A DNA stretch of 64,000 bases from Perkinsus olseni (GCA_013115135.1 JABANP010000129.1:1-64000), one strand, 5' to 3'. Counted from the stretch's first letter, positions 35,000 to 46,115 are shown. A program made the numbers and translations. The notes: generated from the sequence alone by a model not told the origin.

Positions 35000-36160
35000 C
35001 TGCAGTTCGGGTTCCACTGTGCGCCCAGGACAGTTATTAATGACAAAATGTGTAAGCAAAAAGATAGTTTACAAAATATACCAGACGAAACTCTTATGAT
35101 GACACCGTGCTAGAACTTCTCGCCTAGAAGCATCGGACGTGGCGCTGGTGAAGTTGAATGGTCCGACAGATGATTATGATGATGAGATATAAACAGCCAC
35201 TACTCGAACGACGAAGCTCGACACTACACGGCAATACGAATAAGAAAATAATAAAAAAAAGAAATGCGAAAGAAGAAGAAGAATAATAATTTCGGGAAAG
35301 AAATGCGAAAGAAAATTGAGAAAAGATTCAAAATATGCTGAGCGGATGGCATAATCAACGAAGCCCAGGTGCCGGGCGAACCGAGATCGAAGGACGTGTC
35401 TCTTCCTGAGGTCTACCATTCACGCCTATGAATACGAGAGCGGCGACGATCTTTCTACACGTAACCACTATAGAGAATCACTGAGGGCGTTCAAGAGATC
35501 GCTGACCCTTCTGGGTTCCATGAGCGCTCTTAGGATCCAATTTGACGCATAGAAGACGACCCTGAGAGCGCTCGGGAATTGAACACACGGACTTCTCTTC
35601 TGCATAACAGCTGACAAGATGAAGAAACCTTTCTCAGCACCCATCAGTCGTCGTCTCACTAGTGCGGATGCGCGCAAACAACTACTGGAAACAGCAGGAG
35701 TACACGCAAAATATATCGGAGAAGTGGCTCAGAGACTATGCGGTTTCGAGCGCTCTCAGGCTTGCGTTCCGACGAAGCTGGTGATGCCCAGGCTCAAGGC
35801 CTAGCCGACACGTGACTTGGTTGCATCGGAAGCTAAGGACTTTGGCTAATTCGATGCCGAGTTCGCCAAGCAAAAGTGACGCGCCAGTATTCCTTTTCCC
35901 GCAAGGACTCACCTCCCGCCGACCTCGAATAGGGAGCCTCCGTTGAACTGAAAGGATGAGCGGGTCGAAGGCCGCGAGAGTCGAGCGTCTCCTACCTCGA
36001 CCCAAACTGCCCAGTTCCTTGGGAAGGGCTTCTCCTCTTGAAGCGGTGCATACCTGATGTCGCGAAAGAAAACTAACAGCACGACGCAAGGGAGGGCTTT
36101 TGAATGTTTATCCAGCTCATGCAACTTAGTTGGGACGAAGAGACACGCAGAATATGGTAT
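35000..36160. other. Region without a resolved gene
   Basis: It includes a purine-rich tract (35230-35330, AAGAAAATAATAAAAAAAAG type). Opposed short open frames lie at 35470-35805 and 35740-36090, neither clearly coding. No RNA gene is seen. Confidence 0.4.
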
Positions 36161-36177
36161 GAATGATGGCAATAATA

Positions 36178-36519
36178 ATGCAGCAGACGACAGACCGAAA
36201 TACGGGGAGCGAAATTCAGGCGGCGTTGTCAACTAGTCGATCTGAGACATTGAACACAGTATTAGCATTCTTTACAACTTATCGGGCGATAAAGCGTTGT
36301 ACTGTGGCCGATATTAGGACAGTAGTTGCGGAAGTCTGTAAATCTGACGAGTCGTCCAGGGCATGGCCACCTAAGTTCCACGTTCCTCACACAAAACCAG
36401 ATTGGCGAAAACAGCAAAGGAAGCCAGTATCGGAGCGACCCACTCCTACCTCTGTTGGAGGTGTGATGAGCAGTGACTGCAGGAGGAGAGGAACGCATGA
36501 GGAATATGCAGTAGTGTGA
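36178..36519 (+). CDS. Unknown 113-residue open frame
   Basis: The ATG at 36178 opens a hydrophilic protein (AAMLST-type start, TVLAFFTTYRAIKRCTVADI, then WPPKFHVPHTKPDWRKQQRKP and a Ser/Pro tail). It overlaps the next open frame (36516-37025) by four bases. The pair looks like consecutive segments of one gene or element. No family is recognised. Confidence 0.4.
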   Translation: MQQTTDRNTGSEIQAALSTSRSETLNTVLAFFTTYRAIKRCTVADIRTVVAEVCKSDESSRAWPPKFHVPHTKPDWRKQQRKPVSERPTPTSVGGVMSSDCRRRGTHEEYAVV

Positions 36520-37122
36520 ATTCTCTGCGGCGACCTGCGGCGAGGGATCGCAGTAATCGATCATACGGGCGAGCGCTAAGTTTGTGCGCTGATTTTCACG
36601 GTTTCAGCGCACTTGAATTTGCGTTGCGCCACCAGGTTAGGTTGGAGCAAGCATTTCCTTCTATTGATGTGCTGCTCGGGGGCGCTGTTAGGCTGGCTAA
36701 GGCCATTGATAAACGTTTTACTTGTGATTCGTATAATCTACTTGACGTGGATAACCCTAGTGAAGTTCTTGGCGCCGTTGGGTTATGGTTGAACGCCTCC
36801 CTAGTGACTCGCATAGCCTTGCAAATCAGGCGGGTACTATCTAGTTCCCAATCGAGAAACATCCTCAGGTGCCAAGTATCACACTCATGCGTCTGCGCGA
36901 GACTTTCTCATGCCGCGCGATGCCGTTTGGAGTTTGTATCAGGAGGAGTTGTTTACTTACACCGGTTCACGCGTTTCGTCTTGCCGGCCAGCCGTTACAC
37001 GAGACATAACTCAGAATGGGGTTAATTTCTACACGTCAAAATGGTGCAGAATTGATTCTGAGTTTCAGAATTGGTTCGTCGAGAACGAATTAAGGAGAGT
37101 GGGTGGGAAATTTTGGTGGTAA
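36516..37122 (+). CDS. Unknown coding segment, possibly continuing the 36.2 kb gene
   Basis: A frame without a good ATG reads RLEQAFPSIDVLLGGAVRL and then NLLDVDNPSEVLGAVGLWL. From about 36852 coding quality passes to the +1 frame (DAVWSLYQEELFTYTG ... WFVENELRRVGGKFWW, stop 37122). A 64-base GT-AG intron (GTGCCA..TTGGAG) would explain the change, as would a single-base indel. More possible coding continues at 37130-37205 and 37300-37432. The function is unknown. Confidence 0.4.
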
Positions 37123-37741
37123 ACTCATCAGGGGTGCCTTTTCTATTTATGAAGTCCCCTCATGCAGCTCGGCCTGCCAGCCCTCCTTCGGCCGTCGTTT
37201 TATCAAGGGCCAGTCATAAGGACAGGGGACTCGGGTCGAAGCAGATGGAGTTGGTCCAGACGATCGGCGTTTTGTGGGGAGAAGTTAAGAAACGGTAATA
37301 GAGAAGGGAATCCTTCGCACTGCGAGCAATTTACCGAATCAGAAAGATAATATTGAAGCATTGCAGAGTACTGACGTCGTTCTCGAAGCTTCGGCGGAGT
37401 GCCAAATTCAGTCGTTTTTGAGTGAGCGGATGTAGTTGTAAAAATCGGTTGGATTTTTTGCACTTGGCACTTTTCTGGAGTTCTCATCAGCGGTCAATCG
37501 TAGTTGCCCTGCTTTTGCACGCTCATGGGCTGGCGAGAGCGGCAGTCCGAAAATTTATCTAGATTGATTTAGGAATGCAACAAGTAGTATGGTTCTCGTG
37601 TCGTATTTTGTGCTAACTTTTCTGGAAATCTTGGGAATTTTCTTAATTTGTGGAGCTTTGCATTTATTGCTCGAAACGCCTGTTGCACGACTTTGACGTT
37701 CAGAAGTTCGCATCGTTTGCCGACCATTCAGGGACGCGGCT

Positions 37742-37860
37742 TTGAAGGGCGCAACGGGAGAAGTCACCGCGCTTAGGAAGGAGAACAAACGTTTGCGGCA
37801 AATTGCAGCTAAACAGCAAGTGCGAGTTCAGGATGGAGGCACTTATTTTCATCTGCTCGA
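37742..37860 (+). CDS. Possible coiled-coil exon
   Basis: The frame reads GEVTALRKENKRLRQIAAKQQV, a leucine-zipper-like heptad pattern, then loses coding character. It may be the N-terminal exon of a coiled-coil protein, as at 38.97 and 42.78 kb. The AT-rich tract 38020-38100 follows. Confidence 0.35.
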
Positions 37861-38565
37861 TCCAAAAACCCCCCGAATTTCACTCTCGTCGATCAGCCGT
37901 AGGCGATCACTGCCAAGAGTTTTATATTGGAGTCTCGCCCGTGATGTGAAAATCACTAGTGAAAAACACATTCACGATCGTATTACGATCGTAAAAATGA
38001 AAACGTTATATTTTACCTCCAAATTATATATAATTTTCTTTATTATTTTTTAGTAGATTTCATATTTGTTATATTATGACGACGTGTGTATTAATTAATT
38101 GTTAGAATGTTTATATTCTGCCTTTATTTTTTGGAATTCTTGTACATGCGGGTGATTCATGAGCCTTTGAGGGACTCGATATCACCGGTCCTTGATAGAG
38201 GGTGATTTACGGAGCGAAATGCCGCCGAAAGATGGACTGGAACGGGTTGCTTTTGATGAGGGTCTCTGGGTGAGGGAAGCGCAATAGTTTCCTGTCCGAG
38301 AAAAAGGATCGTCGAAATTATGTCGATCGGGTATGCTATCGAAAATCTAAAATGGTCATAAAATCGAAATGGTAAAATCTCTACTCTCATATCATGTTCG
38401 GAGATGTTGAGTATCTCTTAGGTGATGTGTAGGAGTTTTGGGTAGTTTTTGCTCTCAGAATTGCCACTCGAGGCTGATGCATGAGGGAGAGTCTGTTGTA
38501 CGGTGTGAAGTTTGCAAGGATAAATGTAGTATTGGATGTGGCTTGGCTGAGGCGAGTAGGGAGGG

Positions 38566-38615
38566 GGCTTGATAACAAGCTTCTTGGAAGTGCAGGTGGC
38601 TTGTTATCAAGCTTA
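38566..38615. repeat. Palindrome built on CTTGATAACAAGC
   Basis: GGCTTGATAACAAGCTTCTTGG and GTGGCTTGTTATCAAGCTT are facing inverted copies separated by about 15 bases. They could form a hairpin or be the ends of a very small mobile repeat. Confidence 0.6.
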
Positions 38616-38970
38616 ATAGCTCAGTTAGTTTCAACTTAGTTATACAGCTTAGTTTCAAGTTGAAACTATAAATCATCGTTCGGAAAATTGTTAAGTGGAG
38701 CTTTCATGATTCTCGAAGAAAGTCAGTATCTATCTATTGAGTCATCGTAGCTCGCGCTGGTATGGTGCTGTTGTTCACGGACCGGTTGGGCGTGGTTCGG
38801 CTTCGTTCTGTATCAGGAAACAGCGGCTAAGTTCTTGGGCGTTTCGGAGAAATTTCGGTGACAAGAATAGAATAGGTTATGGGTTGCTGTTACGCATGGC
38901 AAGGCGCTGTTGTTATGTATATGTTCTCTTGTGGTGCTACTGAGGATCGAACCTGGGTGTTTCGGTAGGG

Positions 38971-39799
38971 ATGGATGATCAGCAACGTGCTAGACTAATT
39001 GAAGCCGAGGATACTATAGCTAGTTTGAAGCTCACTATCGGTTACTTGGAGCGAGAAAACGCGTAAGCAGGGCTCAGTACCGTGACCTAGTATTCTGTTC
39101 ATCGAGAGAATAATCTGCACTTGGAAACCAAACTGATTATGGAGCACCTTTGTGATAGGAAGCTGCATTCGGAGTTGGAGAAGAATCATAGGTTGAAGAT
39201 GGTCAGTGATGAGTCCTGCGGATCCGCTGTCCGGAAGGAAGCTGGGTGAGGTTATCTTGAGCGGAGCGATGCGGTAGTGCATATATGTTAGAGTACGCCG
39301 AGAGGTTATAGATGAGCTACTAGAGAGGTTGGACAGTGCTTGTGACAAAATAAAAGATACGTCTTATGCTGAAAACGGGTAATACTCTCGACTTCTTGTA
39401 AGCACAACCCAGGCCGGCAATCTGTGGTTGCATGTTGGGTCGTGGTGGAACAGGTGTCAGAAACTCACGATTCTCATGCACTATTACTACTTTCGTACTC
39501 ACTATCCTTACAGTTCACGGGCTTCGTTTTTTTTCTTCTCTTGGTATCTGTGGTTCTAGCGAGGAGCAATAATAATCGCTAGTAAGGATTGTGAGTATAA
39601 ATACACGTAGATTGAAGTATAGAATTGGAAAATATTCTACAAATGAAATTAGTGTTATCTCAAGGAGGGACCCATCATTGGTCAGACATTCTGATGGTGA
39701 CGAAGCTCGATGGGACCGGATACTTAGGGGCGTCGGAGTGAGCCCGATCAGGTCTCGAAGAGGGCACCATGACACGGACACGGATAGTGATTCTGACTA
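38971..39799 (+). CDS. Coiled-coil protein of unknown function
   Basis: The ATG at 38971 begins MDDQQRARLIEAEDTIASLK. Further coding blocks read NNLHLETKLIMEHLCDRK (near 39107), REVIDELLERLDSACDKIK (near 39299) and a last block with EARWDRILRGVGVSP and an acidic DTDTDSDSD end, stop 39799. Donors GTAAGC, GTGAGG and GTAATA follow the blocks. Heptad-like helices run throughout. The phase between the first two blocks does not close, so at least one boundary is wrong or a base is lost. The family is not recognised. Confidence 0.5.
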
Positions 39800-40387
39800 G
39801 TCGTTGAAGTATGAATGTTGCGTTGCTCAATAAGAGGGTTGCTGTCGGTGGGGATTGAACCTGGGCTGGTTGCAGAGGGACGTTTCAGCTCGTTTATATC
39901 CATGTCGGCAACAGAGGACTTCGATACAACGGCACCGTTGGGACGCGAGGTGATAGGAGCGTACGGTCATTGAACCTCTCTCATCCGCTCTTCGATGGAA
40001 TAAGAAATTGAGCTGCGTCTCAATCGCAGACTCCGATGGACTGCGTAGTGCCAGGATGTTTCGAGAGAATTGTATAGTTCGTCGCGCTGAGGGGACCAGC
40101 GTATGGTTTCTACTGAAGGCTTAATCGAAGCCTCTTGCTGATCCGGAATGCGTGCCTGTCCGTGGGTGACATGGCGGTGAGCGTTCAGGATTTTATGGCT
40201 TTGTTTCGATTAGAGGAGGCCGAATAGACCGAAGGCTTGGAGAGTGTCGAGTTTTTCGAGTTTACCGGATACTGCTGGAGCAACCTGGAGAACTCGAGAA
40301 GGCCACATGATCAAGAACCAGAGCTTCTACGGGTGAGACTGGACTCCAGTCACTGGAGGAGTCGTGGCCATGAAGAAGTTTCTCATC

Positions 40388-40459
40388 GGCTGTGTGGTCT
40401 AGTGGTATGATTCTCGCTTTGGGTGCGAGAGGTCCCGAGTTCGATTCTCGGCCCAGCCC
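40388..40459 (+). tRNA. tRNA-Pro (TGG), copy 1
   Basis: 72 bases. The D-arm is TGGTCTAGTGGTATGA, the anticodon stem CTCGC/GCGAG encloses TTTGGGT (TGG), and the T-arm is CCGAGTTCGATTCTCGG. The acceptor GGCTGTG/CCCAGCC pairs except at 6:67 (T-C). Two further copies lie within 3.1 kb. Confidence 0.9.
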
Positions 40460-40497
40460 TTTTTTAATTTCTGGGAATTCAACTAGATCTGCCTGGC

Positions 40498-40821
40498 TTG
40501 TCTTGGTACAGCGGAAATGGTGGTAAGCTTTCCAATGGTGCTGCGTCCTTGCTCAGCCTTCCACGAAGTGAGATAAGTTGGAACAACCCCGTACGGGCCG
40601 GGACGCAGACGTGGCGCTTCTACCACGGGCCCAAGTTGAAGGCAGACGCTAAGTTCACGGAGGCCCTCGACAGGGTAGGGCAGCGAGGGCGGGGTGACGG
40701 TGAACTGAGGGGGTCCTCAGACGAGGTTCAACGAGCATTTATGGAGAGTCAAGAAGGACTTCGTCCACGCCAGACGAGAGGAACAGCGGAGCCGATTTCT
40801 GGCGCAGACGATGCTCAGTAG
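40498..40821 (+). CDS. Weak open frame after tRNA-Pro
   Basis: A 107-codon frame is hydrophilic in its second half (GPKLKADAKFTEALDRVGQ, then Arg/Gly/Glu-rich). It has no recognised motif and no confirmed ATG. It may be an exon. Confidence 0.25.
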   Translation: MSWYSGNGGKLSNGAASLLSLPRSEISWNNPVRAGTQTWRFYHGPKLKADAKFTEALDRVGQRGRGDGELRGSSDEVQRAFMESQEGLRPRQTRGTAEPISGADDAQ

Positions 40822-41045
40822 GACTCCGAGGGGATGATCGCGAACGGATTCGGATATTGTTGTGTCACGTTCATTCCACCAAGGCTACAGTCTGGGGATC
40901 GATAATTATTATTTTTGTTGTCTTCCGTGCCATGCCTACAGTTTTAGACGTGCTCCGTACCGTGCTTTACTAAAGTTCAGTACGGTTGCCCGCCTCCAAT
41001 TTCAACAAACGCTCTTCCAGATCGTCAATTGGCGACTACTCGATC

Positions 41046-42205
41046 ATGGATACCCCAGAGGAGGTCTCGAAGGGAGTTGCGGAATCAGGAGACGGCGTGG
41101 AGGGATCTGGACACCATGCCAGTGAGCGCAATCAAACAGGTGGGAGCATGAAACCTCTCGTCGTCTGACGCGAGCCTTCGTTCTCGTCTCCTTGTGGCTG
41201 GCTGAGAAGTAGGAGAGGCTAGAACCGGTCGCTCACCGGTGGAACGCTTTCTGTCGGCTTAATCGAAAGCTCGGCCGAGAATTTCCTTCGAAAGGTCGGT
41301 TTTGCAGCGGCCGTCGGTTTTCAGAGCATAACGGAGAAAACAGAGCAGCTGGACTCGGAAGGCCTTCAGCGGATATGCGCACATCTGCAATCGGAAAGGG
41401 ACTGGGAGGATCGGTGATATGAGACCTTGGATATTGGATCGTCCGGTCGATAAATCTTGGCCATCTTGCATTTCCTCAACGCAGACGATGTTGCTTCTGC
41501 CTTTCGTAGGTGGAAGATGTGGGAGAGTGTGCGCAGGGAAGACATAATGCACGAACTAAAACGGCGGAGGTGGGCCCGGCTCTGCACCTCACGCTTCGTT
41601 GGGGCGGACCTCAGCAAGTGAAATGCCTGCCGGTTTCTGATAGAAGGGCACTCGACAGGCGACCTTGCGTGTCGTTAAGTGTGAATGACTTTAGGGCTTC
41701 CCCGTATAAGTACCGATAGCCCTAGATCAGGGGAGAAGGTTCTCTTCTTCCTGTTTTGCCGCAGTATCGGAAGCCTTGGGTGTATTCTTCTACGCGGAGT
41801 TTGGACGAGTAGCTTCACCTCTTCAGGGCCTTCAACGACAAGTTGGCGGAGCTTTCGGGACAGCCACCCCGCATCACTTGGGATAGCGGGACGAGTCTGA
41901 AGAGCGCGAGTGGACGAACGGAGGAGCTCTCCAAGCCTCGCCCTAGGTGATCTGATAGTCTGAGGCAATCGAAAGGTCCCGGGTTCAATTCCTGGTGCAG
42001 GTTTTACGTTCCGAGAGTGACTTCGGAGACGGACCTTGTTGATCTTGTTTGTAAAGACAGCCAAGTTGCGTTGTGGAAGCTACATGAGGATCGGAGGAGA
42101 AAGGAACTGATGGAACGGAGTGTCACTGAAGGAGGGCTGCCGGGGACTCCAGAAAACCCCTGTAGGGGGAAGCCTGCGCTCAAAGCGTCCATCAGGGCTA
42201 GCTAG
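41046..42205 (+). CDS. Unknown multi-exon gene
   Basis: Candidate exons: 41046..41141 (MDTPEEVSKGVAESGDGVEG), ~41509..41619 (WESVRREDIMHELKRRRW), ~41838..41947 (AFNDKLAELSGQPPRITW, donor GTGATC) and 42002..42205 (SETDLVDLVCKDSQVALWKLHEDRRRKEL, stop). The acceptor of the last exon is formed by the end of a tRNA-like T-arm (GGTCCCGGGTTCAATTCCTGGTGCAG). The product is acidic at the N-terminus and basic and helical later. No family is recognised and not every phase was checked. Confidence 0.45.
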
Positions 42206-42417
42206 CACTGCTGGCTTGTTTCGCTACAGCCGGTAATGGGTGAGTAAGAGGAGTAGAGTGCTGCTTTCAGTGCTCCCGCAAAGGCGAGTCTATGAGCTTG
42301 AGGTTCCCGAAGTTATGACATCGACTACAGACTCCTTTCCCGATCGAGAGAAGTGAGTTCATCGTCAGTTCTTTTGTTCGCGAGGCGGGGGGCCTATTGA
42401 GCGGCTTGTAGATCATC

Positions 42418-42489
42418 GGCTGTGTGGTCTAGTGGTATGATTCTCGCTTTGGGTGCGAGAGGTCCCGAGTTCGATTCTCGGCTCAGCCC
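42418..42489 (+). tRNA. tRNA-Pro (TGG), copy 2
   Basis: As 40388-40459 with T for C at position 67, so the 6:67 pair is T-T. The sequence is otherwise the same. Confidence 0.9.
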
Positions 42490-42569
42490 TATGTGCACAT
42501 CCCTTATAGTCAGGAGCACTCAAGGGGATCGATGTTTTCCACTCGACGGCTTGTTTGTGTATCAGGATC

Positions 42570-43200
42570 TCCTACGAGCCCAGCAGAGAGCTCTCAACAG
42601 CCGCTACGGATGAGAGGCCACGAGGTGAGCTCTGATGGTCGTCTCGTCGCCCTTTCGATACAAATGACCGCGGAGCAGCGTCTTGACCGGACCGAAATCA
42701 GAAGCAACTAGGTGCTTCGTCGGGGCCTGCCGGTATCGGTCGCGCTGTGGCCAGGTGGCCGCTTCTTGAGATGCTGTTTTAGGCAACGCCGTCCGGGAGA
42801 AAGAAGAGCGCGAGCGGTTGCGAACAGAGGAGGAAAATCAGAGGCGCCTGAGCCTGGCACGGCTCGAAGAGGTGAGCTGTTCTGGTTTTCGAATAACGTA
42901 CGGCTGAGGATTCGGCGAAGGAGTGGTATGAATATCAACTCCCGCGTTGATCTCTAGGTGATCGAGGATATTCGCGACTTCGAGCATAAAGTGAATGGAG
43001 GTGCTTTCAGAGGGTCAAGGGCCGATGCTGAGAAAGGTCAGTCGATATATGACTGGGAGCTTTTTCGTCCCTTGTAAGAGCTTATTCGCAGGTATCAGCC
43101 GCAACCCCGTGGACGTTGGGATGAATGGCACGTTTGACCACACCACAACGCCCCGAGGTGGGTTGTGTCTCGGCCTCGGGAGTGTCGGACGGTCCCTCAT
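42570..43200 (+). CDS. Coiled-coil gene, exons partly resolved
   Basis: Blocks with good acceptors and donors: ~42574..42622 (ESSQQPLRMRGHE, donor GTGAGC), ~42782..42870 (REKEERERLRTEEENQRRLSLARLEE, donor GTGAGC), ~42958..42990 (VIEDIRDFEHK, donor GTGAAT) and ~43012..43036. The long charged heptads indicate a coiled coil. It lies between tRNA-Pro copies 2 and 3. Start and stop are not known. The family is not recognised. Confidence 0.4.
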
Positions 43201-43405
43201 CCTCAGCCCGGAGAATGATACCTTTCTCCTCTTGACACCATGTGCATGCCGATCCCGTTGTTCGCCGATATCACCTGACGTTGCGTTGGCTCAGCGTGTG
43301 CTCAGCTAATGAGCATGATACTCCCGGATTTGTGTCATTTTTAGTATGACTTCAAAAGGCTCTTTCGGCACGCAGTTGAGTGAAGAATCCTCGGAATTAT
43401 CTATC

Positions 43406-43477
43406 GGCTGTGTGGTCTAGTGGTATGATTCTCGCTTTGGGTGCGAGAGGTCCCGAGTTCGATTCTCGGCTCAGCCC
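43406..43477 (+). tRNA. tRNA-Pro (TGG), copy 3
   Basis: Appears identical to copy 2 over the mature tRNA; it lies 60 bases upstream of a transit-peptide-like frame that may start the release factor gene. Confidence 0.9.
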
Positions 43478-43828
43478 ATATACTTCTTATCCACTGTCGC
43501 AGTTTTACCCTTTCTCGGATGTTCCTCAACACCTTATGTTAGTGCTGGCCGCCAAAGCCCAACCTCATCGGCTCCTTCCGTCACCTTCCGTCGCCCGATG
43601 CTGGTCCCTCCCCACGAGATCTCACTCAGTACTAAAGGCAACACCGGAGCTGTTACCGACCGCGTATTCCAATCGGGCGTTCGATGATATGCTGGCACCT
43701 ATTCTGAAGAAGTTGATAGACCTTCGGAGTGCAGGGTAAGAAAATCGCAAGCTATCCGCCACCTCAAGCTTGCGTGGTAATTGTATAAGCGAGCACGAGT
43801 GACTTAGTGTGCCTTTCACCAAAACTAC

Positions 43829-45769
43829 ATGGAGGGGGTTCACATTGCTCGACTTGAGCACTTTCGTCTGCTCAGAAATCGCCCAGAGTTGGCGCCCTAT
43901 TTCGAAATGGTCGACGAGATGCTTGTCGTGGGCGATGAGGTTGCCAAACTCGAGGAAGAGTCCAGTAAACTGGACAGGAGCGATACCTCGTGAGAGTTGT
44001 GATAAGTTCAGCCGGCTACTTTGCTGCTTCTACAGGATGAAAGATATGTTTCGGACGGAGGTCGATGCACAGATTGAAAAAATGGTTGAAGTAGAGGGCC
44101 GGCTATTCGCCCATCTACATACTAGAATGAGCACCGAGGGCATCGAGTGTGCCACCTGGCACGAATATGTGAAGGACGCCAGTGATTGCACAGTCGAAAT
44201 CAGACCAGGTGAGAGCGCGAAGGTTGGTTGACGAGCTGTAAATTAAACCTAACGTAAGTATACGCATCACGAGTGGAAGTCGTAGGCTGCACAAGGACCT
44301 AGGTGCGACTGGCATCTGAGAAATGCGCCAGCGTTACGCTGTGACCGACGCAACAAAAACCCTACAGTTATTGTGCAATACAGAGAGGACCTCTTCGAAG
44401 TGCGAAGATACATAGCTTCCTGGAGTCGTGAACGAACCTCGTGTGATTCAATTTTATAGGAGTCGGAGGGGTCGAGGCCGGCAAGTGGTGTAAGGATATC
44501 TTTGATATGCTGGAGCGTTTTGCGGGAGTCATGGGATGGGCGGCACCAGAGGTTAAAGTGATGGAGCAAGGCTGGGTGAGTGACTCCTTAAAAATGTCGT
44601 GGGTCCAAGTGTCCTCGCTCTGGTTGGTCGAAGCCCCTCGTCAAACGTAATAGCGTGAAATTGATAGTGTTAGTGTTAGTTAGTGTTACTATTCGTTGTG
44701 GAACCGTCCCTAGCTGATCATCCTCGTCAAGCGTTCAACCACTAGCCAGAAACTTGTTTTCGAAATTGGATGCGAAATTATGTGCCTCTAGTGTGCCCAC
44801 GCTGAACACAATCTCTCGTTGATCGAAGGCCCTCATCAAGCGTAGTAGCGTTAAAATTGACTGTGCGAGTGCGAGTGGAAGAACCGGCAGGAAGCCTGCA
44901 AGGTACCGTTCTTCTTTTCAGCAATCGGGCTACCGCGAGATCATAGCAGACTTTTCTCTCAAGCCGGGCGTCAAACGTACTCCCGAAAAAGGAGTTTTCG
45001 GGTTCCTCAAATTCGAGGCCGGCATACATCGGGTGAGATCGTCCATCTATCGGGATTTCCGATACCACTCCTCGCCAAAATCGTAGCCCTTTCGATTTAT
45101 ATGGACCGGAGGCATCATAATGAACAGCTGTCCCGTCTCCAATTGCAGCTTTGTGAAGGTACAGCGCGTCCCTTCATGGCCCGCGGACAGCCTCCCGCAG
45201 ACGTCCGCGTGCAGCGTTGTGGTCCTTCCTCGCGAGGACCCCAACAACAACCTCTTACCGATATTGAAACCGCATGAATACAAAATATGGATCACAAAGA
45301 AGTCCTCAGGACCGGGCGGACAATGTGTTAATGCCGCTCATCAGGCTGTGAGAATAAGACATATCGAAAGTGGAATTGAGGGGTTCGCGGATTGCTATCG
45401 GGCGTTGAAGTCGAACAAGGCTTTAGCGTTGCAGCAAGTGTCGCGGAAAATCATGGAGGAAAAAGGAAAGAAAATTGCGAAGGAAAGAGGGAATTTTACG
45501 GAAACAGTATATGGGCACAGGAGATCGCAGCGAAAAGATACGCTCGTATAACTTCCTCAATGGGACAGTGGTTGATCACAGGTAGGTTACTATGGTACTT
45601 TACAGAGGAGAAAGATACGTTTTTGATCAGACTACCGAAGCCAGATGACGGACTGAGCGCCCTCGAGGACATCATGAACGGCGAGGGCCTCTTGCAGGAC
45701 ATGATAGAACCGTTGAGGTTGCAGGAATACCGTCAGCGTGTGAAGGACTATGTTGTTTTTGAATTGTGA
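43829..45769 (+). CDS. Class I peptide chain release factor, RF1-like, probably mitochondrial
   Basis: It releases the finished peptide at stop codons. Exons 43829..43989, 44036..44208, 44460..44575, 44922..45032 and 45159..45769 give 389 residues if two extra bases in the last exon are skipped. Domains follow bacterial RF1: helical domain 1 ([24 protein letters not shown]), [47 protein letters not shown], then [10 protein letters not shown] with the GGQ at residues 240-242, [17 protein letters not shown] and a C-terminal [14 protein letters not shown]. The codon-reading PxT motif is absent: [11 protein letters not shown] replaces the family's VPATESQGRIH at equal length. The reading frame slips +1 near 45501 and again near 45583. 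A possible transit-peptide exon starts at 43536 (RLLPSPSVARCWSLPTRS), but its phase does not join. Confidence 0.88.
44625..44880 (+). repeat. Repeat pair inside a release-factor intron
   Basis: CGAAGCCCCTCGTCAAACGTAATAGCGTGAAATTGA at about 44628 and GAAGGCCCTCATCAAGCGTAGTAGCGTTAAAATTGA at about 44825 are diverged direct repeats; a TTAGTGTTAG microsatellite lies between them. Confidence 0.6.
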
Positions 45770-45829
45770 TGAGCGTTTCTGATTTTGGCGGGCTGTCGAT
45801 TTCCCTGGATGGAGGGTGATAGGGACCGA

Positions 45830-46115
45830 CTGATTGAGTACACAACACCCGAGTTCTGCCGTTCGGAATCCGATCCCTTATCTGCTGTCTTCTTCTCATC
45901 TGCCACTTACCTTCAGCGTAGCTCCTTGACGGAGCATGATAGGATTAGGGGAATATGTTCAACAAGGGCACTTTCAAATCCCCGACGGACTTATTAGACT
46001 GGCTGGTTGAGAACACAGCACCCGGGCCGCCGTCTGGAACCTAATCATCGACCTATTGACTTGGCATCGTCAACGATGCAGCTTAGCCTCAGCACAGATA
46101 GGATCCCGGGAGTAT
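45830..46115 (+). repeat. Dispersed repeat R2, two adjacent copies
   Basis: The words GAGTACACAACACCCGAGTTCTGCCGTTCGGAATCC (45835) and GAGAACACAGCACCCGGGCCGCCGTCTGGAACC (46008) match GAGAGCACAACGCCCGGGTTGCCATCTGGAGTCC at 50211. Each continues into a CTTC-rich part and a CAGCGTAG / CTCAGC word. Copies follow the release factor gene and precede the amino acid transporter. Confidence 0.65.

Noticed and set aside
45588..45605. 24-base intron after VVDHR in the release factor
   Set aside because: It has GT-AG ends but its length (45582-45605) is below every confirmed intron here and its phase leads to an early stop, not to the conserved C-terminus.
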